Assembly (NCBI RefSeq): GCF_026745355.1
Contig: NC_079206.1
Location: 12,244,779-12,308,778 of the forward strand
From: Beta vulgaris subsp. vulgaris
Lineage: Eukaryota > Streptophyta > Magnoliopsida > Caryophyllales > Amaranthaceae
Reading direction: 5' to 3'
DNA length: 64,000 bases
A model generated the notes under the pieces. The model ran no database searches. It saw only the letters and a program-made list of their open reading frames with translations, and was not told where the DNA came from. The translations under genes and the position numbers were made by a program. Below are positions 46,597 through 58,521 of this stretch, one piece after another. Position 1 is the first letter of the stretch; each line of letters begins with the position of its first letter.

Positions 46597-48958
46597 CATT
46601 GGTAGAATAATTGCTTATTGCTGCGACTGAATTGTTGCGGTTTTACCATACGCAGCAATAAACCACGTTTAAAAAGCATAAAATTCGAAAATCAACCTTT
46701 TGCGGCGGTTTTGGGCGGAAACCGCAGCAATAGATGTCAACGGGAGATTTCAATATTGTTTGACCGGTTTGACCATAACGTCCATAACTATTGCTGCAGT
46801 TTCTTTAAAAAACCGCAGCAATAGAAACCAAACCCTAAATCTAACATAAGTTGGGCGCACCTCCCTCACTCTCATTTCTCCCTATTATCACTTCTCCCTT
46901 ACTCCTACAGTCCTAATCCTCCATGTCTTTCAATTCAGGTCTCCTTCACTCCTACTCTGATCTCACCGTCCCTCATTCTCACTCCTACGTACTCCTCCCT
47001 CTCTCTCTCACTCCTACTTCGCTAGCCTCTGCAAGAATGCAACAACCATCCTTCCTCCTCCTAGCTTTCTATGGCCTCACCACCACCATCAGCGACCGCC
47101 ACCACACCGACAAACAATCCATGATGCGGTCCATCAATGCCTACCTTTCTTCGCACAATCATTCGTCGGTTGATCGTTCAAGCTTCGCGTTCTTTTCCCG
47201 TTGCCGCCGTTCATCATCATCACCGCCTTTCATCTCTTCCTCTCTAATCGCTGATGGCTCGTGGTTAGTTCGTGGCTAGTGGGTCGTCGTGCATCTCCTT
47301 CTTTAACTTTTTTCATTTAATTTAAAAACTTTTAAGAATTTGTCGTCTTTGTTGTTGTTTATCTCAACCACCGCCAAAGTTTAAACTTTGGGAGTACAGT
47401 TTTGATTTCAAATGTTATTCGGTTTTTTCACCATATACCCCTGACAATTTTTTTTTGCACCGTATACCCTTTCAGCATTCCAAATTCACCATATACTCTT
47501 CACTTTTCAAAAGATACATCAACTTACCCTTAATGACTAACGACGTTAATGTCTGTTAGTCATAAACTCCTAATCCCCTCTAACCCAAGTTAACTAACCC
47601 AAACCCTAACTCTCTCTAGCCTAATTAATCCTAAACCCTACCGTAATTACCTTCTAACCCTAATTAGCCCTAAACCTACCCTAACCATCCACCTACCACC
47701 CCTCCCCCACCTCCATCCCTTCCCTCACCCAGCCGCAACCCCCTCCCCTTTCCCCTGGAATCCCACCCCATCCCCTTTCCCCGACAACCCCACCCCCTCC
47801 CCTTTCACCGGTAACCCCACCAACAAACAACGAGCGTGAAGAGAGAGAGAAGGAAGATCCGGGACTGCGAGATCGAAGTTTTCATCCATGACGGAGGAGA
47901 GAAAGAGAAGGAAGATCTGGGACTGCGAGAAAGGGACTGCAGGTGGGGAGGGAGGTCACTGGTGCGAGACTGCAAGTGGAGAGGGGGGTCACATGTGCAC
48001 GACTGCGGGGGTAGGGTTGGGTGCAAAAATTCGGTGGGGGTAGGGTAGGGTGCAAAAATCTGGTGGGGGTGGAGGAGGGGGCTGGCGAGGTTGCGGCTGG
48101 GGTGGTGGGCTAGGGTTGTTAGGGTTGGTGGGCTTGGGGTGGGCTGGTGGGCTTTTAGGATTAGTTAGGTTTTTAGGATTTTTAGGATTTTTTTTAGGAT
48201 TTTTAGGGTTATTTAGGGTTTAGGATAGTTAATTAGGTTTAGGAGAGGATTAGGATCCAATGACTAACGGAAGTCTAACACCGTTAGTCAAAAGGGTAAG
48301 TTGATGTTTTTTTGAAAAGTGAAGGGTATATGGTGAATTTGGAAAGTTAAAAGGGTATATGGTGCAAAAAAAATTGTTAGGGATATATGGTGAAAAAACC
48401 GATTATTTTTAAAAACCCTAAAAAATTATAGCTTTTTTAGGGTTTTTGATTGAGTGAAAGAGAGGAAAAAATGGCTCGCATGTCCTCCTCTTGGGTCATA
48501 TGAGTTACAACTTTTTTTTATAATTTGTAATTAGTTAGTCTCATTTCCCCATTTTGTTTTCTGATTTCTTTTATTTTATCTCTTGTATACTGTAATTGTT
48601 TTATTTTCATTATTTATGATTTTATACTCAAAAAATTGATTCAAAGTGTTGTACAAGTGACTTTTAGTTACTTTAAGTTTTTATTGCATTTTAACATTGA
48701 AAATAGTATGAAGATTTTAATTTCAAAATATTTTTCTTAAAAAAAGTGTACCTATTGTTGCGGTTTTCGCCCAAACCGCAACAATAGGTTCCTTTTATGT
48801 AATATTAAAAACATACATATTGTTGCGATTTTGGGAAGAAACCGCAGCAATAAGTTGTCGTATTGCTGCAGTTTTTAGGTAATTTAATTGTGGTGCGCTT
48901 AAAATCGCAGTAATATGACACTTTATCACCGCTGCAATAAGCAATTATTCTACTAGTG
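46597..48958. mobile_element. Non-autonomous CACTA element with AGA target duplication (2.36 kb)
   Basis: The left terminus CATTGGTAGAATAATTGCTT is the inverse of the right terminus, which reads CACTAGTAGAATAATTGCTT on the minus strand. The leftmost bases have drifted (CATTG for CACTA). AGA is duplicated at 46594-46596 and 48959-48961. Subterminal AACCGCAGCAATA / TATTGCTGCGGTT words occur at both ends (46610-46830 and 48750-48950). A MULE-like element is nested inside. No transposase is present. Confidence 0.9.
47420..48401. mobile_element. MULE-like element with long inverted repeats, nested in the CACTA element
   Basis: About 150 bp at each end are inverse, beginning CGGTTTTTTCACCATATA and including CAACTTACCCTT. 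The interior changes from C-rich (left) to G-rich (right). The 9-bp flanks AATGTTATT and ATTATTTTT agree at only 6 of 9, so the Mutator call rests on terminal-repeat length and form. Confidence 0.7.
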
Positions 48959-49129
48959 AGAATAAAGACAGTGACAAGACACTCCCTCGTCCACATGTGA
49001 AGAATGGTTGTAGAAGGAGAAGTTCTAATAATAAGATCAATGTTGGTTCATCATCTGATTGTGCTTTTGGATGCAGGTTGATCGCAGACAAGAAAAGAAT
49101 TCTTGCTCCAGGGAAAAAGTGTCACTTAA

Positions 49130-51499
49130 GCTTTTGTTGTCATATTTGTAGTACTAAAAGCTAATAATGTTATCTCTAATAATGTTTTACTTTGTAATAT
49201 GTTGTGCGTCGAGTCTTGTAACCCATAAAATGATCTTAAGTCATGAATAGTGATTTTGTGTTGCTTGTTTGTACTTGTTGCCAAAAGAAAAGAGACATTC
49301 CTGTAACACCAATGTGTATGAATTGCTGTTTGCTTTACCATGTTAAACACAATGATTCAATAACTATCTAAAAAAAACTATCTATTTTCATTTTCTTTTA
49401 ATCAAGTATAAAGAACACCTTGACGTGTCCCTTTCTTAGGGCTTAACTATATATATACTCATATTCATAAACATTTCTGTAAGATACTATGCTTATAACA
49501 TCTTCATATAAAAAGTGATACAATGTCAATTATGGCTTGCTTAAACAATTACAACCTGATATATAGTTATGACTAGCTAAACATACTTTCATCTACTTAG
49601 GTGAGATATTGCTAGTGATGCTTTAATGGTAACAAGTTTAATTGTAAAAACTATACATATGGCTATTACTACTAATTATGCATGTCTTTGATCTTACTAT
49701 AACAAAGATATCATGATAAACAATCCCAATATCTATGCTAATTGTATTTTTTATCATTTCGTAGAACAGGCATTTATGCATAGTTTTACGCAAAGGGCGG
49801 GGAAAGATATACTACATAACGAGTGCTTCTTGTCTTCGCTTATTCCAAATGTAGGATTGCTTCAATTTAGTATAACTTGATAACTCTGGAAATTGTAATA
49901 TGATATCAAGGGCAGTGTAATTATTGTCATTCAGGTGTTTTTCATTTCAGTAGAATTAGGGCTTCAGTTCAGCAGTGCTTCAACCATCTGCAAGTTCAAA
50001 CATAGCTAGTTAGTACTTTTGAAAGTTTTTTTTTTTTAAGTTATTGAGCACAACAAAAATCATAAGTGACTACTATATCTTTTATTTTTGTTTTTGGAAT
50101 ATCCTACGCAGTGTCCTTATTGGCTCATTTTTCTGAATTTGTGATTATTGATTCTACCAATTGTACATAAAATAAGATCAATTCTAGTTTTAATTTAAGA
50201 CATATATTTCCTCTATTTCATTTTAAATGCAACAAAGGGGTATTATTTGTGAGATATAAAATATTACTTTGTTGCATTAAAAACGAAACGGAGGAAGTAT
50301 AATGGAAATTGAGCAAGATGGAGAAGGTTGCATTGTTACACTAAAATAACCTACTAGTCACTTCTCATATGCACTTTATTTTAGATTTTAGGACAACTAA
50401 AAGAAAAAAGAGAGTAAGATCTTCATTTCTTCCCTACATTATTGCCACAATATTTTAGATCACATGTCTTTTACATTTTGTCGATGTGATAAATCATATA
50501 AATTGGCAAATTAAAACTCCTATCTTTTGAGAATTTACTGATACATATATTTATCATCTTAATATAAGTATCTTCTCCTCCTATAAACTAAACTAAGTTA
50601 TATGTATGTCTAAAAGGATTTTAGCACTTAGGACAAACAAAGAAAATTTTAATATGATTAGAACATGATATTTTATACAATATCAGTGAAATTCCTAATA
50701 TCTTGTCAACAAAATTTGTTTTGAAAGAGAATATACTAAAAATAAGCCATTTTGGTGAAAAAAACAATCAAGCATAACATGTCAAGCAAAATATCACGTA
50801 ATAAGTACTACTACTATATGTTAGAATCATTATTGGGACAGAGAGTGAGAGAACTATATAGATTAAGGAGATCAATTTCTATTTTCTAGTTAACTAAATT
50901 TTTGTCTCATTAGTCTACTTGACCTCTTTTTAATTGCATGTCATGCAGAGGCCACAACTTTCGAATCTCATGTTTACTTATCTAACATTTAGCTAAGTAT
51001 ATTTTTTAAATATTCTATACTACAAAAGGGTACGTATTGTTATTAAGTTGCAGGATAAATAAATTTTCACATATTAAATGAAAATTGTTGAAGGATGATT
51101 TTTACTCAATCATGTGTGACTTTATTATGTCTCTCAAGTCTCAAGTCTCAAGTCTCAACTATCCAAAGGAGCAATTTTTAAGCATATTAAACTTTACACT
51201 CTGACTATTCTAAGAATTCATGAATGTAATAATATTCCTATTTAGCTACACTGGAGAAGAATATGACATAATCCACTTTAGTTCTATCATTATATTTCTA
51301 AATATGTAAAGTATTCCGTAATAGAGATAATATATCTTCCATTCTGAATTAGATGAAATACTTCTTGTAAAAAGCTCTCAGAAGAAAAAGAGAAGCGTTT
51401 CATTTATTTCGAAATATTAGATCTTTACTTCATTAGAAAAAGAAGTAATTCGTACTAGCAACTATGAGGGATTAGAGAAAACAAGTACTATATGTATAC
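49130..51499. other. AT-rich intergenic region with a Stowaway-like hairpin
   Basis: At 50207-50297 a palindromic MITE pairs TTTTAAATGCAACAAAG with CTTTGTTGCATTAAAAA and ends GGAGGAAG, with TA flanks; it belongs to the 22530-22626 family. A much decayed MITE of the 12557 type lies at about 51335-51420. I found no exon of the PGG membrane domain expected downstream of the ankyrin exon. Confidence 0.5.
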
Positions 51500-52177
51500 C
51501 TGTTGTTGTTTCATCATGGTTGCCAGATGCAATACAGTGTTTCCTTCCTCATCCTCACAATTCAGCAAATCCTTAACAATCACAGCATTAATACTCACCA
51601 TACACTCATCAATACAAGAACAAGTTGCATCTTTCAAGGCTATTTTCCCTTGACATTGGCAAGCCAATTTGAGTTGTTCAAGCAACACCAACAACACACC
51701 CAATTGCTTATGCTTCACCGCAAGGTGAAAAACAGTTTCATTTTTTACAGTCAAGTCCATGATGCAACTTGGGTAACGTTGCAAAAGAAAGTTGACAACT
51801 TCAATCTTCCCTGACATAACAGCAAAATGCAGGGGAGTCTTGTTCTCTTTACCCTTGATAGCCTCTTTCGCCGCACCCGAAATTTCTAGTAAGCTTCTTA
51901 CCATCTCCACTTGACCATATTCAGCTGCTAAATGGATTGGATTGTAGCCAAAACGATCTAGTTTGGTAATAAAGGATGGCCTTATATTTGCAATTTCCTT
52001 AGCAAAGTGGAATTTTTGAGCTAATATAGCTATGTGCAAAGGAGTTCTAGTAAATGGGACTTCATCTATGAAGTTAAGAATATCAGGTTCATCCTCAAGT
52101 AATGCATAAAATGCATCTATGTTACCAGCTTGAGATACATCTACTAATCTCCTATCCATTTTTTCTATGATTTTCAA
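51500..52177 (-). CDS. Ankyrin-repeat protein (BDA1/ACD6-like family), first exon only
   Basis: One open exon of 226 codons ends at a good donor (CAG then GTATAC at 51499). The start could be 52177, or 52159 (MDRRLVDVSQAGNIDAFYAL), which fits the family start better. Ankyrin repeats are clear at residues 45-65 (RTPLHIAILAQ), 79-99 (NPIHLAAEYGQVEMVRSLL), 114-133 (TPLHFAVMSGKIEVVNFLL), 148-168 (TVFHLAVKHKQLGVLLVLL) and 213 onward (NTVLHLATMMKQQ). Plant members usually add a C-terminal PGG domain with four membrane segments, acting in immunity-related signalling at membranes. That exon is not visible in the next 2.3 kb, so the gene has a long intron or is truncated. Confidence 0.82.
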
Positions 52178-52521
52178 GTTTAATTTGTAAAAAAGTTAAC
52201 TTTAACAAGTGATCTTTTGATACAATGGTTGAAAAGTGATGTGAATGAGAAATTGTTACTGTGTTATGGAGGTTATTATAGAAGATTAGAGTGTGATTCA
52301 TCAAATATTGTAATATGAGTTTTACATGCAAAAGTAACGGTTGCTTCTTTGTATTCCTTGTTTTAAGTTCACATGAAGTCAATGAGTGTATGCAACAAGA
52401 AAAGTGGGCGATTTTGCAGCCTAAATACATTCTTGCACATCAGTAACTAAGTTCCCTAAAAGTCAGCTTTAGGTTCTTTGTCTAATTTGTATCATATTTT
52501 CATGCATTTTTTCTCCTATCA
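52178..52521 (-). promoter_or_regulatory. Upstream region of the ankyrin-repeat gene
   Basis: Presumed leader and promoter. AT-rich, with no single TATA box that I can choose with confidence. Confidence 0.3.
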
Positions 52522-52935
52522 TGTAAATAACTACAAATATTTTATCTAGAGGAATTATTTATATTTTCGTCTATTATCCGTTTTCAAAAAACTTATTATC
52601 TATAGAAGTCAGTTATACACAAATTTTTGTATACTTGTTGAATATTTTTGATGGGTAGTACTTAGTAGTGCATTTCTTAAGTTAGTTATCTATGGGAGCG
52701 TAATACATATAGTTCATACAAGCTATTCTAGGTAACAATTTATCAACTTGAATAACAATTAGGTTTCTTACGAACAACTAGTAGCTAATCATTCAATATT
52801 GTATACCACTTTGAATAATGATTAATGGACCTTAATGGAGTTACAAGGCCTTAAGATCTAAAAATATGATACTGTAAATTATTTTGTTCTGCACTTTAGA
52901 ATCAAATTATACTATAGAAGACCACATATATTTTA

Positions 52936-53640
52936 GGAAAATTTGCCTAGAATAATCCCGCCTTTGGCCGATATTTCAAAAATAATCCCACCTTTGGATT
53001 ATTTTGGAATAATCCTATCTTTGCTTACTAAATTGAGTTTTTGGTCCCAAGAACCTGTAACTTGGCAAACCGGTAAGTTTTCCCTCCTAGACCCTGCCCC
53101 AACCACCAGACCACGCACCAGCCACAAGGCCCCCAACCCCTCTTTCTCCCCGTCACCGCTTCTCTCTTTCTCATGTCTCTCCTCTCTTTCTCTCTCTCCT
53201 CTTTGCGGATTTCAAGGTAGTGCGAATGTTGGGTGCGAATGGTGAGATGATAGTGGTGAGATGGTGCGAATGGGAGGGGGTGGGGGCCGCGACGGGGGGA
53301 GGGGAGGGGGCTACGATGAGGGGAGGAGGTTGCGACAAAAGGAGGGGAGGGGGTGCGATAGGGGGAGGGGAGGGGGTGGGGCAGCAGGGAATTGGGGGTG
53401 GGGGATGGTGGGGGTGAGGGTGGGGTAGTCAACAGGGAATTGGGGGTGGGGGATGGTGGGGGTGAGGGTGGGGTAGTCAACAGGAAAAGGAGGCTGATAA
53501 CCTGTTGTTATCGGTCATTATGTTTTTTGGACCAAAAACTCAATTTAGTAAGCAAAAGTAGGATTATTCCAGAATAATCCAAAGGTGAGATTATTTTTGA
53601 AAGACCAGTCAAATGTGGGATTATTCCTGACAAATTTTCC
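52936..53640. mobile_element. Non-autonomous MULE with perfect 9-bp target duplication (705 bp)
   Basis: The terminal inverted repeats are about 100 bp, beginning GGAAAATTTGCCTAGAATAA at the left and, inverted at the right, GGAAAATTTGTCAGGAATAA. The 9-bp flanks TATATTTTA at 52927-52935 and 53641-53649 are identical. The interior is C-rich then strongly G-rich with GGGGGAGGGGAGGGGG repeats, producing chance Pro- and Gly-rich frames. Confidence 0.93.
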
Positions 53641-54229
53641 TATATTTTATGGAGGAGTACCTTGTTGCTTTAGTAAGACAAGTTACTTAACCGTCAGTTC
53701 TCATAATTTCTTTACTATAGAACTTTTGTAATGGGTGTAGGAACCATTCATTACAGATTGTAACATAGATATTAAGAAGGAAAAGGATGAGATATAGAAG
53801 GGATGGGATTTTAGAGTTGATAAAATAGTTATGTCGTGTCAAATTATATCGGATTTACCAGTAAATGGTTTGAATCCCCTCAATTCTAACTGGGCCCATT
53901 TGATCAACAACCTTTCACCCTAGCTCGACCTGTTTAATGAATGAATTATATGCCCGACTTATTGACCTGTTTATTAGTCGCATACATATGCAACAGAACA
54001 AATGAACCTCGTATATTTCTTATCCAACTTCTTGTAAACTAATATCTCGTCGAAATGAACCAAATAAAACAACCACAAAACACATCTTTTGTAAATAACT
54101 ACAAATATTTTCTCTATATTTTATCCTTATTCACTTTCAAAAAGCTTATTATTTAAAAAAAGTCAATTATATACATTTTCGTATACTTATTGAATTTTTT
54201 TGATGGATACTAGTGCATTTCTTAAGTTA

Positions 54230-54845
54230 TCTCTATTATATAAGGGAAGGGGGAGCTATGGTATCTCCGAATGAAGAGACTATATTACTCCTTTTTCCTT
54301 TCTAAATTACAAATTCACCTACAAATCAAACAGGGATTCAAACAAAAATACTGGAAATAAATTTATAACAATCACTAGCTCACAAGTCAATTAAAATCAT
54401 GGAATTGCATAATTTACATTATATAATCACTCAAATGAGGAAACTTTACTAAAACCAAAAAATTAACTTACAAACTACAACCAATACACTACAACGTCAA
54501 TACATAATCATAAAAATTGGACTTGAAATCAAAGTGTCCATTTTCTTCACAATATATGAAGTAGTGTACTTAATTCAAAAATCAACTAAAAAATTATAAT
54601 ATTAGAAATCATAAATAAATTTAATAAAATTTCTATTTTGTTTATAGAACTTAACTTTAAAAAGAAAAAAAAAAAAGACTGGTTAGAGACTTAAGTGATA
54701 GAGACTAAACCAAATAAATTTTGATATAAAAATAATCATACTTCGTATGTCTAATGTTTAAAGTTTGACTTTTACATATGTCGAAAAAAATCGAGTTTTT
54801 GTCTTGAAAAAAATCCAAGCATGCATCGCGTGCAAAAAATGCTAG
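54230..54845 (+). mobile_element. Non-autonomous Helitron (616 bp)
   Basis: The 5' end TCTCTATTATATAAGGGAAG follows A. The 3' end has a hairpin (GCATGCATCGCGTGC), then CTAG followed by T. The paralogous copy 1 of the segmental duplication has no such insert after the matching CTTAAGTTA, which confirms the left border. Confidence 0.83.
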
Positions 54846-55197
54846 TTTATTATATGTGCTGAGTGCAATACATATAGTTCATACAAGTTATTCTAGGTAA
54901 CAATTTATCATACTTAAATAATAACAATTAGGTTTCTTACGAGCAACTAGTAACTAATTATTTAATATCAGTAAATGGTTTGAACCCCCTCAATTCTATT
55001 CGGATCTATTTGATCAACAACCTTTTCACCCTAGCTCGGTCTGTTTATTGAAGAATTATATTACCGGCTTATTGACCTGTTTATCAAGCGCACACATATA
55101 CAATATAACAAATCAACCTCGTATATTTTTTATCCCACTTCTTGTAAACTAATACCTTGCGGAAATGAACCAAATAGAACAACCACAAAATTAATCT

Positions 55198-56359
55198 TAT
55201 ATAGGTAAGAAAGATATTCAAATTGTTGCAAGCCAACCTAATAATGTTCATAAAAGCATATCATTAAACGGATTATCATGTCGGGTTCGTATTAGAAAGT
55301 TCACCTAACCTAGCCCCACCCATTTAATAGTCATGGTGGGTCCATCTGCTTATATAAATAGGTTGAAAATTTTAATCCAAACCCGCTAATAATTACACGT
55401 CGGGTTTAAATTGATTTAGCAGGTCGTGTCAATTTTTACCACCTCTAGAAATAAAAGTTAATTTCAATAAACTTAAGTTAAACTTAGTAATTATAAGTTC
55501 AATTAAACAAAAAAAAGTTCAACGAATTTAAGTTTAGTAAAAATAAGTTTATGTTCAACAAAATAACTTAGATTCAACAAATATAATTGACAAATAATAA
55601 TAAGTCCAATTTTGCAAAAATAAGTTCAATTAAGTAGTAAGTTTAACGAAAAAATTCAAGTTCAGGAAAAAGTAAATCAAATTAAGTAAAAGTGAGTTGA
55701 GGAAAACAATAATCTTTTTCCTAGATAATTAATTATTCCATTATTACAACTTATTTCTTACTTTACTGTTTATTCAAACTTAATTCCCAAACTACCTTCC
55801 AGGTAAATATATAGAAGTTTTTTCAAAAAATTGTGAAGATAAACCATTTACCCAGTTAGTGGTTCCCATAGACAAAAGCGTTAACCGAGTTAGTGACTAA
55901 CTTGGGTTCACCACTAACTCAGTTAGCGATTTCGTCTACATATATATGTAATTTCCCGTAATTTTATAAATATATTTTAATTATTTATATATATTTGAGT
56001 ATACTTTAGTATTTATATAATTTATTTCTTAAAAGATTGATTATTTGAAAGTCAAAGTAATTAATAAATAATTTTAAGTAATCAAATATTTCATCTAATC
56101 ATACTTTGAAAAACTACTTTATAACAAAACTAGTGGATTTGAATTAAAAAGATTTTTTAATGTTGGGTTAGAGGAGTACAAATCTTATAACTTTTCCTAT
56201 AAACACCTTTAGTAAACTAAACCATCAAAGTCCAACTCCTTATTGGACCTCTAATGGGTAACCTATATATACCCTTTATTACACAATTTCCTATACATTA
56301 AAAACATTTATTTTCTCGCTCTTCCTCCCTCGATTTTTAAGCTTGTTAAAGTGATGGCC
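55198..56359. other. AT-rich intergenic region
   Basis: 55480-55700 is low-complexity with repeated AAGTTCAA / AATAAGTTYA words. 55850-55935 holds an imperfect inverted repeat built on ACTAACTCAGTTAG. No gene is seen. Confidence 0.45.
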
Positions 56360-57645
56360 TCTTGATTCGTCTACACAAAGTACATACATACCTATGTGTT
56401 GGTTGGAAGTATCATGTCGTAAGGATGAGATTTATGTAGTATCATGTATATGGAACTATTTTTAGTTCATATGTGATTTATATTCAATTGGATTTGCATG
56501 TTTTATGTTGTTGTGTGAAGTACGTTGATTATGATGATTATATTATGTTTGTATGAAAGATTGATGCAAGCATATGTGATTTGGGAACTTATTTTATTAA
56601 TTCACATGAGTGATTAATACTTATGTTGATATTATATCATGATTGAATCATGTTGTCCCCTATGGATTATTTAATTACTTTATGGGGATCGAGAGCCTTA
56701 TTTGGTAAGTTGGTTATTCACCATGAAAGTTTGGTTGATTGGTGACTTGGTTTAACAAATAAAGAAAAGGTTATGTTTTTAATATTTGGAATTAATCTTG
56801 GGTTGTTAAGTTGATGATCACCTCACCTAATCCCAAGATAGAAATGGAAGTTTGTGATTCTTTAATGATGATATTATTTGACCTACTTGTGAGTCACAAC
56901 AAGTGAATAAATTATTAATCATATAAAGTAAAGTGTGGATAGCATTGGATTTCGACTTGTGCACGTTTGAAATGCTGAACAAGTAAGTTGGAGTACATGG
57001 TGGTAGCCCATGGCTTTTCTTGGGACCAGATTCATCACCGTGTCCTATATTTATTTTAAAGGTTCCTCGATATCGTAGGTTAGGGGAGTATGGAGTTGTG
57101 CTCGTAGTTCTTATTCTAGATTGAAGACTGGTTTTGGTTTAAACAAATCGTTCCATTGATTATTCCATCTAAATTAATTAATTTATTAGTTGTGAAGTTT
57201 AGTTCAGTAAAAGTAGTATGCGATATTATTATATTATTATTTACCAATGCTATTTATTAATATCATGTTAGGTCTTATTTATTTACTATGTAGTATTCAG
57301 CTTTGATGATTATGTGCTTTGTGTGTATGTATTGATTATGATTATGCCTTATTGATCCTGTGAGACCCAATCTATGAGCAGTCTCTCGAGATTAATAGAG
57401 TATTGTCGTTTACAGGTTTTGAAGATGATGCATCATGGATTCGGGAATTTGGAGAGCTTGTGTTGACTTCACATTTTACAGTTAACTTTATACTTTTCAT
57501 AGTTGATTTTGACTTTTATGATTGACTTTTAAATTTGAGGTTGACTTTTGACTTTATTTTGGTTTGACTTTTGGAGTTGAGTTTTTGGTTGACTAAGTTT
57601 TATTTTCAAAGTTTATTTATTATTATTTTCGCTATAAAATTCTGA
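56360..57645 (-). mobile_element. LTR-like repeat, copy 2 (inverse of 5.77-8.54 kb)
   Basis: The minus strand matches copy 1 block by block from its AAAGTCAA-rich part (57640 corresponds to about 5880) to its CATAGGTATGTATGTAC end (about 56385 corresponds to about 8500). It lacks the CACTA insert of copy 1 and the TGTAACACCCC terminus. No internal retrotransposon coding is attached. Confidence 0.6.
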
Positions 57646-58521
57646 GTTTGACTTTACAAAAACCCATTGACCCACCCATTAACCTACCAAAAACTAAAAA
57701 CCCACCCAAAACTAAAACAAACCCATTAACCCACCCCAGCAAACACCCCTTCCCCACCTTGCGAACACCCCTCCCTTTACCCTACCCCTGCAAACACCCC
57801 TTCCACACCCTCTCCCGCCCCTGCGAACACCCCTTCTCCCACCCCACCCCCGCAAACTCCCCTCATGCACCCCCTCTTCATGCGACCTTCCCCACCCTCT
57901 GCGAACACATCCCCTGCCCTTCTCTCTCCTATTTATCCTCTCTCTCTCTCTCTGTCCGCCACCTTCACCGAGCGAGGTTAATGTTGGGGGAAAGGAGACG
58001 ATAGGGAATGGGCGAGGGAGGTGAGGGGTGGAGCTGGGAGTGGGGAGGGGTGGCAGCCGGCGAGGGGTGGCAGCCGGCGAGGGGATGCGTCGTGGGCTGG
58101 TGTAGGGGAAGGGGAGGGGAGGGGTGGGGTGGGGGTGCTGCTGATGGAAACGTAGCAGGGGTAGGGGAGGGGTGGAGTGGGGGGATGTTGGTTGTGGAAA
58201 ATGTAGGGGCATGGGAGGGGTGGGGCTGCGGGGGTAAGGGTAGGTGGGGTGGGGGTAGGCGTGGGGTGTGCTTTTGGGGATGTAGGGGGCAGGGGAGGGG
58301 TGGTCTTAAGGGAGAGGGAATAGAAAGATGAGAGAGGAGGGGAGTGCAGAGAAAATAAAACAAAAATAACAAAAAAAAAATCTCAAACCAATCATATGGC
58401 GACACATAATGCATGTAACCTACTAAATAGGTCACAAACAGGTTAAAACTCAAAAGAAGAAAATAGCCCTACAAGCCTAACTCAATCAAGGATAATCAAA
58501 AGTTAGACTTGAAATTGGAAG
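57646..58521. other. C-rich to G-rich skewed block
   Basis: 57650-57960 is very C-rich (CACCCC and CCCCTGCGAACA repeats) and 57975-58320 very G-rich (GGGGAGGGGTGG). Frames in all phases are Pro- or Gly-rich and show no domain. It resembles the interiors of the MULE-like elements at 47420 and 52936, but I found no terminal repeats. Confidence 0.5.

Larger units (their letters stand above)
45144..49129 (+). pseudogene. TPR co-chaperone-like gene, disrupted
   Basis: An ATG at 45144 opens a charged N-terminus. From about 45272 another frame encodes a TPR domain: AKQLKEEGNLLFKQKKIDGA, then CILLNSAAYFSRKN, VKALFRRAMDAIELGEKDWA and LMAVNIDPGNKDV. These match the three TPRs of FKBP62-type and similar Hsp90 co-chaperones. 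Breaks: a frameshift in the G-run at 45269-45272; an in-frame TAG at 45733; a TGA at 45895; a 172-bp tandem duplication (45778-46121); then an open stretch (46066-46566, rich in Ser, Lys and Arg, unrecognised). A CACTA element at 46597-48958 separates this from a further open stretch (48962-49129, ending CHLSFCCHICSTKS). The tail family is not recognised. A frame-rescuing intron in the first part cannot be excluded. Confidence 0.68.
52522..55197. repeat. Segmental tandem duplication (copy 1 52522-54089, copy 2 54090-55197)
   Basis: Both copies start TGTAAATAACTACAAATATT and later share GTGCATTTCTTAAGTTA, ATACATATAGTTCATACAAG, TTAGGTTTCTTACGA, CCCTCAATTCTA and AACAACCACAAAA in the same order. 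Copy 1 carries a MULE (52936-53640) and copy 2 a Helitron (54230-54845). Copy 2 lacks the middle part of copy 1 (about 52800-53850). No gene lies in either copy. Confidence 0.85.

Noticed and set aside
46923..47279. 118-codon frame with Ser/His-rich sequence
   Set aside because: It lies in the CACTA interior with no recognisable domain. I could not tell it from chance.
53028..53577. Long Pro- and Gly-rich frames on both strands
   Set aside because: Low-complexity core of the MULE. Frames exist in several phases at once, as expected of CCC/GGG runs.
57648..58453. Pro-rich frames of up to 166 codons
   Set aside because: Same kind of skewed low-complexity sequence. No domain and no splice context.
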